Counted from the first letter of the stretch, positions 10,433 to 21,311 are shown. The stretch: 23,536 bases of DNA from Welwitschia mirabilis (GCA_051453625.1 JBOZIK010000001.1:43833122-43856657); one strand, 5' to 3'. A program made the numbers and translations. The notes: generated by a model not told the origin, from the letters alone.

Positions 10433-10464
10433 AAAATCATAATCATAAGTTTAAGACATAATGA

Positions 10465-10585
10465 TGATAAGAAAATAAAATAAGATTTGGCCACAAGCTA
10501 TTAACTCAAAACCATAGATTTCAAATAGCATGATAACAAGGTAAATATGATAACGTTTAACCATGAGCTATCAACTCATGCCAAG
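10465..10585. repeat. Degenerate tandem duplication, period about 70 bp
   Basis: TAAGATTTGGCCACAAGCTA (10481) and TAACGTTTAACCATGAGCTA (10551) are related, as are the following ATTAACTCAAAACCA and TCAACTCATGCCA. It lies just right of the minisatellite block. Confidence 0.78.
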
Positions 10586-11291
10586 AATAGATAACATCAA
10601 GACATAAAGCATAAAATATGGATGAAGATAAGACATGTAATAATACTAAATTTATCTTTATCAAGCATCTCAGGATTTAACATTTATCTTGTAAAAATAT
10701 AAACATGACAATTACATTAATGGAATGCATAAAAAAAGGACCAATAAGAAGCAAGACAGGATAGAACCATACTCATATATGTTCAAGATCTTTAAAGATC
10801 TTCTAAGTTCCAAAGATTTTGGACCTTCTAAGCTCTAAGATTTCAAGGAGAGGTTGTTTTAGAAAATAGACTAGACTTAAAGGAGAAAGGAATCTATTTA
10901 AAGTAAGAAAGTATGACTAAGGTGACAGGACTCAAGAATACAAAAGGAGAGTCAATGGTAAAGGTGAGGATTTCATAATGTCTCATAAAGGCTTGCTTAG
11001 CCACTGAGTGCTTTAATAATATAAAAATAATGTTTCACATTTGATCATAATCATAATAATAAGGAAAATAAATAACAATCTTCCATAACTTATATTTAAA
11101 TGCATAGATTCCAAGAAAGTACAAAAAAAAAAAGTAAATAAAATCATTACCAATGCAAGAACATTCTTAATAATTGTAATTAATATTTTTAATCAAGATA
11201 AAAGGAAATTAAGTTACAATTTAAATAACAGCATCTCAAAAACATAATATTTAGAATAGTTGAAGATTTCAAAATAATTAAATCTTTATAA

Positions 11292-11903
11292 NNNNNNNNN
11301 NNNNNNNNNNNNNNNNNNNNNNNNNNNNNNNNNNNNNNNNNNNNNNNNNNNNNNNNNNNNNNNNNNNNNNNNNNNNNNNNNNNNNNNNNNNNNNNNNNNN
11401 NNNNNNNNNNNNNNNNNNNNNNNNNNNNNNNNNNNNNNNNNNNNNNNNNNNNNNNNNNNNNNNNNNNNNNNNNNNNNNNNNNNNNNNNNNNNNNNNNNNN
11501 NNNNNNNNNNNNNNNNNNNNNNNNNNNNNNNNNNNNNNNNNNNNNNNNNNNNNNNNNNNNNNNNNNNNNNNNNNNNNNNNNNNNNNNNNNNNNNNNNNNN
11601 NNNNNNNNNNNNNNNNNNNNNNNNNNNNNNNNNNNNNNNNNNNNNNNNNNNNNNNNNNNNNNNNNNNNNNNNNNNNNNNNNNNNNNNNNNNNNNNNNNNN
11701 NNNNNNNNNNNNNNNNNNNNNNNNNNNNNNNNNNNNNNNNNNNNNNNNNNNNNNNNNNNNNNNNNNNNNNNNNNNNNNNNNNNNNNNNNNNNNNNNNNNN
11801 NNNNNNNNNNNNNNNNNNNNNNNNNNNNNNNNNNNNNNNNNNNNNNNNNNNNNNNNNNNNNNNNNNNNNNNNNNNNNNNNNNNNNNNNNNNNNNNNNNNN
11901 NNN
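11292..11903. other. Assembly gap, 612 N
   Basis: All bases are N. The last 24 bases before it and the first 24 after it are the same except for one base (shared core AAAATAATTAAATCTTTATA), so the contigs may overlap or the gap may lie in a repeat. Confidence 0.99.
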
Positions 11904-12579
11904 TTTAAAATAATTAAATCTTTATAAATATTTCATTAAACTTAATATTTGTAACTTTTTAAAATAAGTAAAATTATAAACATGACATTAATTTACTTAT
12001 CTCATTACTGATTATTATATATTATTGATCTCATTATTTTATTACTAATGGTACATAACAAAAGTACTTGTGAAAAAAGTCTTGTAACTCTTGAGTATAT
12101 GTGTTTCATATTTAGTATGCATTATAGAAACATATGCATAATGTAGGTATAATCATTATATTACTAAGGACATGACATTTGGATTATTGAAATTGTATTC
12201 ATACATATTTAGACTCTAGAAATAAACTTACAAGATTAAATCTAGGTCATGCCTAGTTAACCCCCAAATGAAGTTCTTATAGCTATTTATTACACTACTA
12301 AAGGCCCCTTCCATGAATATTTATCCTAGTGTACTTGTAGTAGAACATTGTGATTTTTCTTTTATAAAAAATTAGCATCATAATATATAATTATACTAAT
12401 ATTAATGGAATGATTCTAAAAGTCTTAACGAGATGAAGTGTACAATCTCTTATTAAAGTATTACCAAGTTGACTTCCCATTTCCTAAGCAATCTAAAAGG
12501 TTAAGAAATAAAATAAACTTTAAATAATTAATATGATTTATTATTCTAGTATTTAATTTACTTCAATACATAGAGTGAA
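11904..12579. other. AT-rich stretch downstream of element B integrase
   Basis: The 3' LTR of the minus-strand element B should lie here or further left. I could not find by eye a copy of its LTR edge (TGATAAAAGCTAAC at 17725) or a clear polypurine tract, so the LTR may be lost, badly diverged or inside the gap. Confidence 0.45.
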
Positions 12580-12589
12580 AAAATCCTAT

Positions 12590-13770
12590 TCACCCTGTAA
12601 GGACTTCTAAAGTTTTAGGATTATTATAAATTCTTAGTCTTTACTCATTAACATAATAGAACACTTTTTCATTAGGTGAATATATTTCTCTAGCTCTGTT
12701 TCCTTTAATTTTAGTCATCTTATAAGGTCCAAGTTAATTTTTTTTCATAAGTCCATGTTGAATAAATTGTTTTAAGATTATAACCTATTACTAAATCCTT
12801 TACTTTATTGGTTTTTCGAATTTTACTTTTATGGAATATCTTTATTTTATCTTAGATTAATTATTTTCATAATAAATCTTCTCCTCTATTTTCATCTAAA
12901 ATAATTATGTTTTCAGTTCATTCTTCTTGAGATATAAATTGTAATTCAGTTGCTTACCTAATTTAAAAGTGTTTATTCTAAATTCAATTAGTAGCATTAC
13001 TTTCTTTCCATAATTCAATTCACATAGTGTGAATGTTAGATTACTTTTTAATGTTATTCTATAAATTTAAAAATCTTCATTTAATTTCTCAGTATAATCT
13101 ATTTTATTTGTATTTATAACTTTAGTTAATATTCTATTTATTTCTTCATTTATTACTTCAACTTGGCCATTACATTAAGGACTGTATGCAATAGTTACTT
13201 TATGATGGATTCTATATTTGAGTAAGAGTTTACTAAAACTTTTACTACTAAAATGGATTTCCCTATTATAAATGAGAATCGTAGATGTTCTAAATGTCTA
13301 TGTAAGGAAAAGGTAATAATAATTTAAGAGGTATAAAGGCATGTAGCATTAACCTTTACTCACTTGGCTAGGTAATCAACACAGAACAAAGTATACTTCT
13401 TTATATGTGATGAAGGAGAATACTAGGGACTCTAAATGTCTAGATATTATTTCTAAGAGAAAAGGTAATAATGCTTTAAGAGGAATAAAGACATGTAACC
13501 TTAGCCTCTACTCATTTATTTAGGTAATCAAAACTAATCAAAATATACTTTTTTCCACGTAATGAAGGATTAATGGAGTCACTAAAATTTATACCCTCTA
13601 CATTAAATGGTTCATTTTCTTGAATTCATTATTGCAATACTTCTTCTCTCTAAGATAATGCTTCTTATGTCTAGCAGTTATTACAACTTTAAACATAAAC
13701 ATATGAATTCTTAAATATTATGAATTAGTAGTATCCTGTATTAAGGATTTTTATTCTTATTCTTCTTAAT
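12590..13770 (-). pseudogene. Broken integrase of element B
   Basis: Integrase inserts the cDNA copy into host DNA. Reading leftwards on the minus strand: the zinc-binding end KILNTGYY*FIIFKNSYV*S with CNNC at 13685-13674; then EPFNVEGINFSD, equivalent to the family's 'P..WGMDFVGP' with the first catalytic Asp changed to Asn; KYILISFDYLNK*VEAKV at about 13545; and HHKVTIAYSP near 13200. NGQVEV follows at 13171-13154, keeping the catalytic Glu (13159-13157). The C-terminal part reads NRILTKVINTNKIDYTEKLN, then LCELNYGKKVMLLIEF and further down VKDLVIGYNLKTIYS. The segment around 'DYL.KWVEA' is present twice (13431-13569 and 13289-13417). Trp positions are replaced by stops. Identification is secure; it cannot be functional. 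Confidence 0.88.
13289..13569 (-). repeat. Tandem duplication inside element B integrase, offset 142-152 bp
   Basis: 13289-13417 and 13431-13569 share TCTAAATGTC, AGGTAATAAT, TTTAAGAGG.ATAAAG.CATG, ACTCA.TT, AGGTAATCAA and TGAAGGA in the same order, with a 10-bp length difference. Both translate on the minus strand to the same integrase piece: VDYLAK*VKVNATCLYTS and FDYLNK*VEAKVTCLYSS. Divergence shows the duplication is old. Confidence 0.88.
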
Positions 13771-13999
13771 CCATAATTTTCTCCTCCTTCTCTATCATAT
13801 TCTTCTTTAATAATCTCTCTTTGTAAACGTTTCTTCATAAATCATCTAATGATATAATCTTTTCACTTTCTAAATAGAATCTTAGAATGATAGTTTCTTA
13901 TTGATTATGAAATTATCTATATTAACATATCTAGTATTTATTTGAATCTTTAAGATATGTTCATCAATGAATTCGTACTTTCATACTTGACATTTATTT

Positions 14000-14560
14000 G
14001 TACTTCTTCGTTAAAAACCAAAACTTTAATCATTATAGATGATTTACTATCCCATTTGATGTTTCTTTTTTATCAATGATTTTTAGATTAGATTCTTACA
14101 ACATTAATATCCATCTCATAATTCTTAAGCTTGCTTCTTTCTATTCATTAGAAATCTAATAGCACTATAATTATTGTGCTCCTTGAGTTTATCTACTAAG
14201 ATATAATGCCTAAACATTTCTAACCTCATTACAACTTTATCTATTACATAAGTTAATTGAAATTAATTTAAATTTTTAGTAATATAGGCAATAGCATAAA
14301 ATTTATTTTCATCATCATTTCATGCTAAAATAGCTCTTATAGCATGATTACATGCCTCATTCATCATGTAGAAAGTCTTGTCCAGTTAAGCCCTTATAGA
14401 CTAGGTGCTTCAATTAGTTTATCTTTTAAAATTTGAAAGGCAATTTGACATTCAGGAGTCTAATCATATTCTATGTCATTTTCCAAAAGATTATTAAAAT
14501 TTTTAGTATTTTTATTGAAATTAGCTATAAATTTATTAAACTAATTCATATCTTCTAAGA
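14000..14560 (-). pseudogene. Broken RNase H domain of element B
   Basis: RNase H removes the RNA strand during reverse transcription. The minus strand reads TFYMMNEACNHAIRAILA (family form '..TDAS..A.GAVL'), then NDDENKFYAIAYITKNLN at about 14320-14265 and FQLTYVIDKVVMRLEMFRHY, matching the 'F.YAS.TL...Q.NY...E.E.LA...A..KFR.YL' pattern of gypsy RNase H. The first catalytic Asp of 'TDAS' is Asn (MMNEAC), again one transition away. This is the best-preserved domain of the element, with nearly 80 codons readable in one frame. It sits between RT and integrase as expected. Confidence 0.85.
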
Positions 14561-15260
14561 AATATCTAAGTTCCTTAAGTTTAATAAAATGTCATACACC
14601 CTTTATAGCACTAATATTATACTTAGTAATTTCTATTTCTTTTTGATAAATTTTATCTTCTAAGACTAGTCATCTTATCACCATAAGATTAATTTTATAC
14701 TAGCTAAATTTTAATGATTTCTCTTCACATCTTTATAACAATTTTAATGACCTAGTAATTCATTAAAATCATTTTCAAATGTTAAGACATCATTCATGAA
14801 GCTTTTACTTATCTATGTATTATATCTTAAAAAAAATACTATTTATTAATCTTTGAAAAGTGGCCAAATCATTACATAAATTAAGACATAATACTTTAAA
14901 AGCATAAGTTCACCAATGATAGGAAAAGTTTATTCTTCTTAATCCTAAAAAGCTATAAAAACCTAGTTATATCCACACAATCATCTAAGAAACTACAATA
15001 TTGATGCTCAAATATCCTTTCTGAAAGTAGATTTATAAAAAATAAAGGTAAATTGCTCTTATAAGTTATTATATCCAAAATTCTAAAATCTATAAGAACC
15101 CTTCATTTATTAGCCTTTTTAAATACCACAGCACTAGGATTAATTCATTCTAAGTTTGATATAGGATGTACACATCTTACATCTAAAATATTAGTAATTT
15201 CATCTTTAAGTATTTGAATAAATCTTATGTTAACAAATTCCTAAATCTAACTTTCTATTA
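14561..15260 (-). pseudogene. Broken reverse transcriptase of element B
   Basis: The minus strand reads DVRCVHPISNLE*INPSAVV then FKKANK*RVLIDFRILDIIT at about 15180-15070, matching '.I.PI..SEW.SP...V.KK.GKWR.CVDYR.LN..T' with both Trp codons now stops. EHQYCSFLDDCVDIT follows at about 15015-14970; family members have '..FLDGYSGY', so the catalytic-region Asp is kept but the Gly-Tyr part is lost. LCNDLATFQRLI at 14879-14844 matches the highly conserved 'LCNAPATFQRLM'. MNDVLTFENDFNELLGH further down is the region of the second catalytic motif ('F.DD...F'), with only one Asp left. Several frame changes are needed, so it is inactive. Confidence 0.86.
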
Positions 15261-15559
15261 AGTTTTTTATTATCATAATGAGTTAAATTACTATTAATGA
15301 TCAAGGATTTCTATGTATTTTTATTCTTCTTTAAGTAAGATTCTTTATTTCTTAAGTTCTTAAACTATATTACTTATATTTTTCTAATTTTATTATTTTA
15401 ATATTATATATTCCTCTTGAGTTAGAATAGCATTAGTTCTAGTTTCTATATTGGATCATATTTTCTGTATGATAGAAACATCTAATAATTTAATATTTGG
15501 TTTAGGTTCTTTGAAGATAATTTATATTACCCCTCTACTAGAGTAAATGAAGGCATTAT

Positions 15560-15840
15560 TAGTAGCCATTCATAAGATTTCTAAAAAATAACTATATGAT
15601 TATGTCCTTGGAGTTTCATTACTAAAGAGTTAATTAAATAAATACACCCTTAGGTTTTAATAGATATGTCCTTTATAAATTCTTTAAGTGTTGTTGCTAC
15701 TCCATGTTCTAAATATAAGTTTCTTGATAGGTTGTTAGCTTTTATTTTCCTAATTTTATAATACTTCTAAGCTATAACATTAATACTAGTTCCTAAATAT
15801 ACCAAATTGTATTCCTTTAGTTTATTATTAACTTATATAT
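15560..15840 (-). pseudogene. Broken aspartic protease of element B
   Basis: The protease would process the Gag-Pol polyprotein. The minus strand reads LVYLGTSINVIA at about 15810-15773. Plant gypsy proteases of this type have a D-L-G-[AST]-S-[IV]-N active-site loop; the catalytic Asp is Tyr here (TAT for GAT). It is followed by NNLSRNLYLEHGVATTLKEF and LINSLVMKLQGHNHIVIF. It lies between gag and RT in the expected place. Loss of the catalytic Asp and an in-frame TAA make it inactive. Confidence 0.75.
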
Positions 15841-16419
15841 TTATCATGGGTATTCTTGGGTTACCATCTTTTTCATGTTGTTTATTATAAAGAACTTGTG
15901 TAAAGGACTAATAAACTTGATCTTTCTTAATCATCTCTATTCATTTTTCTTTGGTCTATTTTTTATTCTTCTATTTTGATCATGCACTCTTCATTTTTCT
16001 CCAATACGTAAGAACATTTTTTAACATCTTTATAAGAGATAATAAAATTGTAATGTTCTCTAAGGCTTTAGCTCCGTATTTTGAGGTTTTTTCAACCTGA
16101 GGGTGCTTAATATGCTTAATTCTCATGAAAATGGTAAATGTACTAGCTACTTACCTTCTAATACTTCATTTTCTATGCTATTTTTTCTTTTTTTAGGTAA
16201 GCTACTTTAGTCCCTTATTCTTTTATAAATCCAGTCTATTGTCAAAGCTTTGCCTAATCTAGTATCACAACTTTACTAGCTGCTTTTCTTAAACTTGAAT
16301 AAGGTTTAATAGGAATCTTTCCTTCTTTCATTTTTTTTCTTGTTGATTATTCTTATTATTTTTCTGTTCTCTATTCCTCTAATTTCTATAATACCAAAAC
16401 TATTATTATCCCTTCAATT

Positions 16420-17690
16420 TTATATATTTTTGCAAGGGTTTTTCTAATGATTTCTTTATTTCCTAAGGCTAATTCCCTAAATTTAAATCTAACCTATTTA
16501 CCGCTAATCATTGAACAAATTTCTACATTAGAGAACAATTTATTCCCTCATGGTTATCTTTCTTATAATGTTCATAAGTAAGAACTTCTTTGTCTTTCAT
16601 ATGTTATCTAGCTAACTAATCAAATGTTTCTACTGTACTACTAGTTATCATTTTGGCTACCTCTTCCATAAGACTGATATCTTTATAGTTATACACATTA
16701 CCTTTAATTTCAAATGTTTACACCTCATTAATCTTTCTATTCTTCTTATTTTTTTGATCCCATCCCTGACTTATATTATATAATTAGATGATGGTTTGAA
16801 CTATAAAATAAATCTAACTTATTTAAGCTTTGGCTTTTTAATCTTATATGTATGGTTTTAGTTCTTTATTTAGTATAGATTTTATGGTTAGAACATGTAT
16901 CTAGTAATATGCTATATGTCTCCATAAATTCACTAAATATTTTAATTTGTTTCTATTTAATGTTTAAGATTTATTTACTTAAGTCTTAAACTATTCTTAT
17001 AGGTTAAAATTTATTCAAAAAAACATTTTTAAGAACTCCTTATAAGATAAATACAAGGTTATGGTTCCTTTGATATCATAATTTAGCTTTTCTTTTAATA
17101 AAAAAGGAAAAGAAAACTATTTGAGATCATTAGATTCTAAATCTAGAGAAATTTTCTTATGAAAGGAGTTAAATAATATTAGGTGGAGTAAGGATTATTT
17201 AGATTTATTTTCTTAAACATTTGATATAGATGTAACATTTATACTTCTAAACTTCTTAGGAAACTCCAAATCATTAGGATTCATAGGTATTAAGTCTTCT
17301 AGCCAATGGATGTCATAGTTTGAGTATCTAGAATCTCAATTATCTTCTTGATAATAACTACACAAAAATGTATTTATAGTATGGGCTTTAAAATTCTTAT
17401 AATTACCATTCATTCTAGAATATTCTCCTTAGATCAAAGGTTCTTTAAGGAGAATCAATAACTTTTGTTCTATTTCACTCATAAGTTGTGGTAAGATTTG
17501 GTCCTTCATAACCTATCCTAGAGTGGTTTTCTCAACCTTTAAGTTTTTTTCCTCTATTTTAATTAAATCTAATTTCCTATCTACTTATTTAAATCATCTT
17601 TTTTTAGATCTTTAACATACCTTCCTCTATCAATTTTCCATTTTCCTTAACCGTGTTTCTAATGTATGGACTTCTTCATCCTTACTAGTT
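16420..17690 (-). pseudogene. Broken gag of element B, with mutated zinc knuckle
   Basis: The clearest part is the nucleocapsid end: EEVAKMITSSTVETFD*LAR then HMKDKEVLT leads into YEHYKKDNHEGINC at 16576-16535. That is a CX2CX4HX4C zinc knuckle in which the first two Cys have become Tyr (TAT for TGT). Upstream parts such as FPKKFRSINVTSIS at about 17250 and ISLDLESNDLK near 17130 occupy the capsid region but are less distinctive. The size of about 1.2 kb suits a gypsy gag. It lies just inside the primer binding site. Stops and frameshifts are spread along it. Confidence 0.72.
16535..16576 (-). other. Zinc-knuckle relic YX2YX4HX4C
   Basis: The spacing of the retroviral-type CCHC knuckle is exact, with His and the last Cys kept and the first two Cys replaced by Tyr through G-to-A change. 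Confidence 0.8.
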
Positions 17691-17703
17691 GACTTTAATA
17701 TAC

Positions 17704-17721
17704 ATCCTTCTTATAGTACCA
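17704..17721 (-). other. Primer binding site of element B
   Basis: The minus strand reads TGGTACTATAAGAAGGAT. It resembles the TGGCGCTAGAAGGAGGG-type primer site known from plant gypsy elements, allowing C-to-T and G-to-A change and a small shift. Three A bases separate it from a TG LTR edge at 17725, the same spacing as in element A. The tRNA identity is uncertain. Confidence 0.55.
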
Positions 17722-17724
17722 AAA

Positions 17725-18450
17725 TGATAAAAGCTAACAATTTTTAAAAATACACATAAATGCTATGACATAATGCATGAAGCACTAGGAATGTAAAACT
17801 ATTAATATAAACATAAGATTTAATCATTTAATTTAAAATAGAGGTTTACTAAAGAACTAGTTTAGAATGTCAAGTATCCAACGAACATAATTCAAATTGT
17901 ATAACTAAGATAAATTGTTGATAAAGATCAACTTAAATAATTTTATATTAAGTGTTGACACATTTCCACTATATTCATAAAATAATTTTTTAATGGGAAA
18001 AGATAAAAAGCATTTAAAATAAACTATAATGTTAAAACAAAACTTATTTCTAAGCACTGCTAATATTGTATCATATGTTTAGCTACATGTACTAGAGTAC
18101 AAGAAAAAGAAACATTATCTTTTTAAGTAATATTATAATAAATATAGCATAAAATAAAACTCTTTAGTTTTTCATTAATATCAATGATACAATACAATTC
18201 TTAGCATGTGCATGTATATGAACTAAACCAATAAGATTTAGATGGCTATGATTCCTTCTTAGGAATGGACTAGAGCTTTAATATGCTACATTGGTAAATC
18301 TTTAAAAGGGAACCATTATTGATTTCCTTCTATTATCAATAATGCCCTTTGTAATTAGTCATTATGTTTTATGTCCCACCTTCTAGTTTCTTGAGAATGG
18401 GTCTCTTTCCTTTCTCCTTAAAGATATCTACATTGATTAGGTTATTTCTA
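17725..18450 (-). repeat. Candidate 5' LTR of element B, outer end not located
   Basis: The plus strand starts TGATAAAAGCTAAC right next to the primer site, so the LTR must extend to the right. It holds no open frame. I could not fix the outer CA end because the second LTR was not found; the end given is a rough lower guess before the 29-bp duplication. Confidence 0.4.
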
Positions 18451-18457
18451 AATCTTA

Positions 18458-18515
18458 ACATGTCCTCTTCTATCATCCACTCTTAGACATGTCCTCTTCT
18501 ATCATCAACTCTTAG
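18458..18515. repeat. Tandem duplication, period 29 bp, one mismatch
   Basis: ACATGTCCTCTTCTATCATC... occurs at 18458-18486 and again at 18487-18515, differing only at one base (C/A). This is the most recent-looking duplication in the window. Confidence 0.96.
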
Positions 18516-18979
18516 ACCAAGTGACAATTATAGGGAAAAAACTAACTAGGGAGGAAAAAATACTAACTACTAGTACACTAAAGTAAAATTACTAATCAAG
18601 TTATCTGATAGGTAAAGACTTAAGATTAAATTCACATTAAAACTTATTATTATGATTTAAAACTTTACATAGAATTCTTACTTATCATTTATGCAAATAA
18701 CCTATGAAGTTATAATCCAAACCAGAAAACAAAAGAAAACTCTAAGGAGGGACATGAGCATCTATATAAAATTTGTTAATGGAATTCTCCTCATTGGTTT
18801 TCATCTTGTCAACTACTATAAACCTTCATTAAGAATAAAAAAAATATATAAGTCAACGTGTTGACTTTACTTTAGGAGAAAACATACTAAATAAAACACA
18901 CATATAATCATTTAATATATTAACAAAATTAGTTAGCCAAAGCAAATGATGCTAACAATACTAGCTAAACAAATATTTT
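18516..18979. other. Spacer between divergent elements B and C, no gene seen
   Basis: AT-rich, with stops in all frames. It may hold the rest of the element B LTR and the 5' end of element C. Confidence 0.45.
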
Positions 18980-20300
18980 TTATTTAAGAATGGATGGTAT
19001 TATTAAGAAGATGGAGGAAATAATGCAAAAACTAATGATTGTTATGTCTATCCACCAATAGGAAGAATCCACAGTAGTGCATTTTCAAATGTCTATAGTA
19101 CTATAATAGTCTATAATATCATTACAACCTTTTCCTCAATAAAAAAACATAGAGTATTACATCAAAAGTCTAATAAAAAAACGAAGTTTGTATTCAATCA
19201 CTACTAAGAACCTTGAATTATGTGTTAATTGTGAGTAAATTAGACATCAAGCTTAAGCTTATGGAGCATATAACTATTTACTTGATATCATCAAAGAAAT
19301 AGTAGTAGTGTTCTAAGATAAAACTTCCACCAATTCTATAACTCCAATTACACCTTCAGAATTGAGCTATTCCTATATCTAAGAACCACAATGGTGTGGA
19401 TATTTAACTTATTAGAAAAAAGCACTATACCAATAGAATTCATATAGAAATTTGCTTCAAGTAAGATATTATCAAGGTAATAATGGTAATTTCATGCTTA
19501 AATTATTCTATTAACAACAAATAATAACTCAATATGTAAAAGAACAAACAGACTTAAATGGAAAAGGAATATGAAAAGCATATTGATAAAGCTTCTTCAA
19601 GAGTAAAAATTTGTTCTTTCTTCTTAAGGAAAGACAAATCATAGTGATAAATCTTTTAATTATTCATGCACAATAATGAGAAGAAGTGGGAAAATCTTAA
19701 AAATAATAGAAAATACTTAAGGCTCCATAAAAAAAAAAAACATTTTGAGAAAATAGAAGCATCTAAGGAGAATCACTCAAATGAAAAAACTTCATAAGAT
19801 GATAAATTAGAATAACTAAAATTAAATTCAAAAACTCTTATTATTCTTGAAATTCTAATTATATCAACTGAGCCAACAATTATATCATCACTTCATAGAA
19901 AGTTAAAGGAAGATCTCACAAATAATTAAAAACTAAATAGATGTTTGGAGAGGTAAAACTTAGAACTTTTATAATTCAAGTCCTTAAAGATACACACATG
20001 TACTCTAAATATAGTAATTACTTAAACTAAAAAAATAAAATTCATTCCTTAATAATTATACCTAGTTAAAAATATTATACAAATGATAAAGAAGAAAATA
20101 TCACCTAAACATAAGAATTGAGGATTACTTATACTTTTAGTAATCATAAACAAGAAAAAATTACATCATGCATTACTTAATTTAGGTTCTATAGTTAGCA
20201 TCAAACTCTTATATATTTATGAAACCTTGATATTAAGAAATCTATTTTCTAAGTTGATTAAGAATCCAATCTTATATATTTTATGATTTTGAAAATTACT
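18980..20300 (+). pseudogene. Element C: decayed gag and protease of a Ty3/gypsy element
   Basis: A Met-rich, charged start, MDGIIKKMEEIMQKLMIVMS, lies near 18992. It is followed at 19221-19262 by CVNCE*IRHQA*AY, a CX2CX4HX4C zinc knuckle with the last Cys changed to Tyr. A second Cys-containing patch, PQWCGYLTY, lies at about 19388-19414. Around 20105-20230 the plus strand reads LLILLVIINKKKLHHALLNL then GSIVSIKLLYIYETL, the protease loop 'ALLDLGS.V...P...Y..L' with the catalytic Asp changed to Asn. Zinc knuckle before protease is the normal order. Gag capsid is not clearly visible, so the 5' end is truncated or too diverged, and no RT follows within the window. Several stops make it inactive. 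It points away from element B. Confidence 0.68.
19221..19262 (+). other. Zinc-knuckle relic CX2CX4HX4Y of element C
   Basis: Codons read C-V-N-C-E-stop-I-R-H-Q-A-stop-A-Y. The two stops are TAA in place of likely CAA, and the final TAT is in place of TGT. Confidence 0.72.
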
Positions 20301-20882
20301 AAAAAAATTCTTTCGAATCATTTTAGGAAGACTTATTAACATGTAAAATTTAACACATATTTTAAGTAATTATGATTAATATGACATGATTGTATAGTAG
20401 TTTCTATGATTTTATCTTTTATCTTAATTTATTCTATTAAAACCATGAAAAACTAACATTCTTCATTTATCAATGGTATTTTTAGATCTTTAACTAGATG
20501 CTAGAACATGGTTCATGTTATGAGGCCAAACTGGTCGTATTTAAAATTATATTTGAGGATGTTTTTGGGTTAATTAGATAAGTCCCTCAAAGAATATTAA
20601 AACTTCATCAAAGCTTCATGATCAGCACAAATTATATAGATTTTCCATTGTATTCAAATCCTTTATTATTTTAATTAAAGACTTATCTATTCTACCCTAT
20701 GAGAAGATGATTAGAAGAGGAATTAGAGTATTAACTTAGGAGTAATTTCCATCATAATGATTATAATAGAGTCCACTTGAGTCACAGAAGGTCTGACAAA
20801 TGAATTTGATTAAGAAAAAGATGATAAATTCTAAAATCATACTGAAGGATGATGATTAAAAATAATGAAGGAAGAAATAATG
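20301..20882. other. AT-rich stretch, no gene seen
   Basis: RT of element C would be expected here if it continued, but I cannot recognise RT motifs. No repeat stands out. Confidence 0.45.
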
Positions 20883-20910
20883 TGTCATCCACCCCATCAT
20901 CCAGATGATA
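20883..20910 (+). repeat. Palindrome-containing motif, copy before the LINE
   Basis: TGTCATCCACCCCATCATCC, then AGATGATA. Nearly the same motif occurs at 22292 (four differences over 28 bases) and, in shorter form, at 1123. Confidence 0.85.
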
Positions 20911-21311
20911 CTACTAGATGATTGATAGAGATTTTCTAATAGAAAGGCCCCATTTTAGGACTGTTATTTAAATGATTTTCTAAATGATATTATGAATGAC
21001 ATGTTAGTAAAATCATTAGCAGTTAGTCATGTGTCTTGCATCTATAGTCACTCAAGATTTTCATTTGCACTATTGTCTAAATGATAGTTAAGACGATAGC
21101 AAGAATAATAAAATTGAATAAGTATCAAGTGTTAAGAAGCACTTCCTAGGTTATCAAAAAAGTGTTAAAACTTAAAACTCAAGCTAGAAGTTTCATTCAA
21201 TACAATTTAGATTCCTTGCAATCGAAAGTTACTGGAACACCCTTCTCCACTTCTTCCACTTACTCTTAGCTACATGGCTAGGATATCAAAGTTGATTAGT
21301 TCTCCCTCATT

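Larger units (their letters stand above)
9210..11291. other. AT-rich region, no gene seen
   Basis: Stops are frequent in all frames and no domain is recognisable. Apart from the repeat blocks at 10204-10432 and 10465-10585, nothing stands out. Noncoding LTR or leader sequence of an old retroelement is possible but not shown. Confidence 0.5.
12580..17724 (-). mobile_element. Element B: dead Ty3/gypsy retrotransposon, nearly full internal region
   Basis: On the minus strand the recognisable parts follow the order primer binding site, gag with zinc knuckle, protease, reverse transcriptase, RNase H, integrase. Integrase last in pol is the diagnostic Ty3/gypsy order; Ty1/copia places it before RT. 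The span of about 5.1 kb is normal for such an internal region. Every domain carries stops and frameshifts, mostly of the G-to-A/C-to-T kind, so the element cannot move on its own. The 'WGMDFVGP'-type integrase context suggests a plant non-chromovirus lineage; finer placement needs alignment. Confidence 0.88.

Noticed and set aside
12580-17724. Element B as an endogenous pararetrovirus
   Set aside because: It has an integrase after RNase H, a gypsy-type protease loop and an LTR-type primer site, and no movement-protein sequence was seen, so an LTR retrotransposon fits better.
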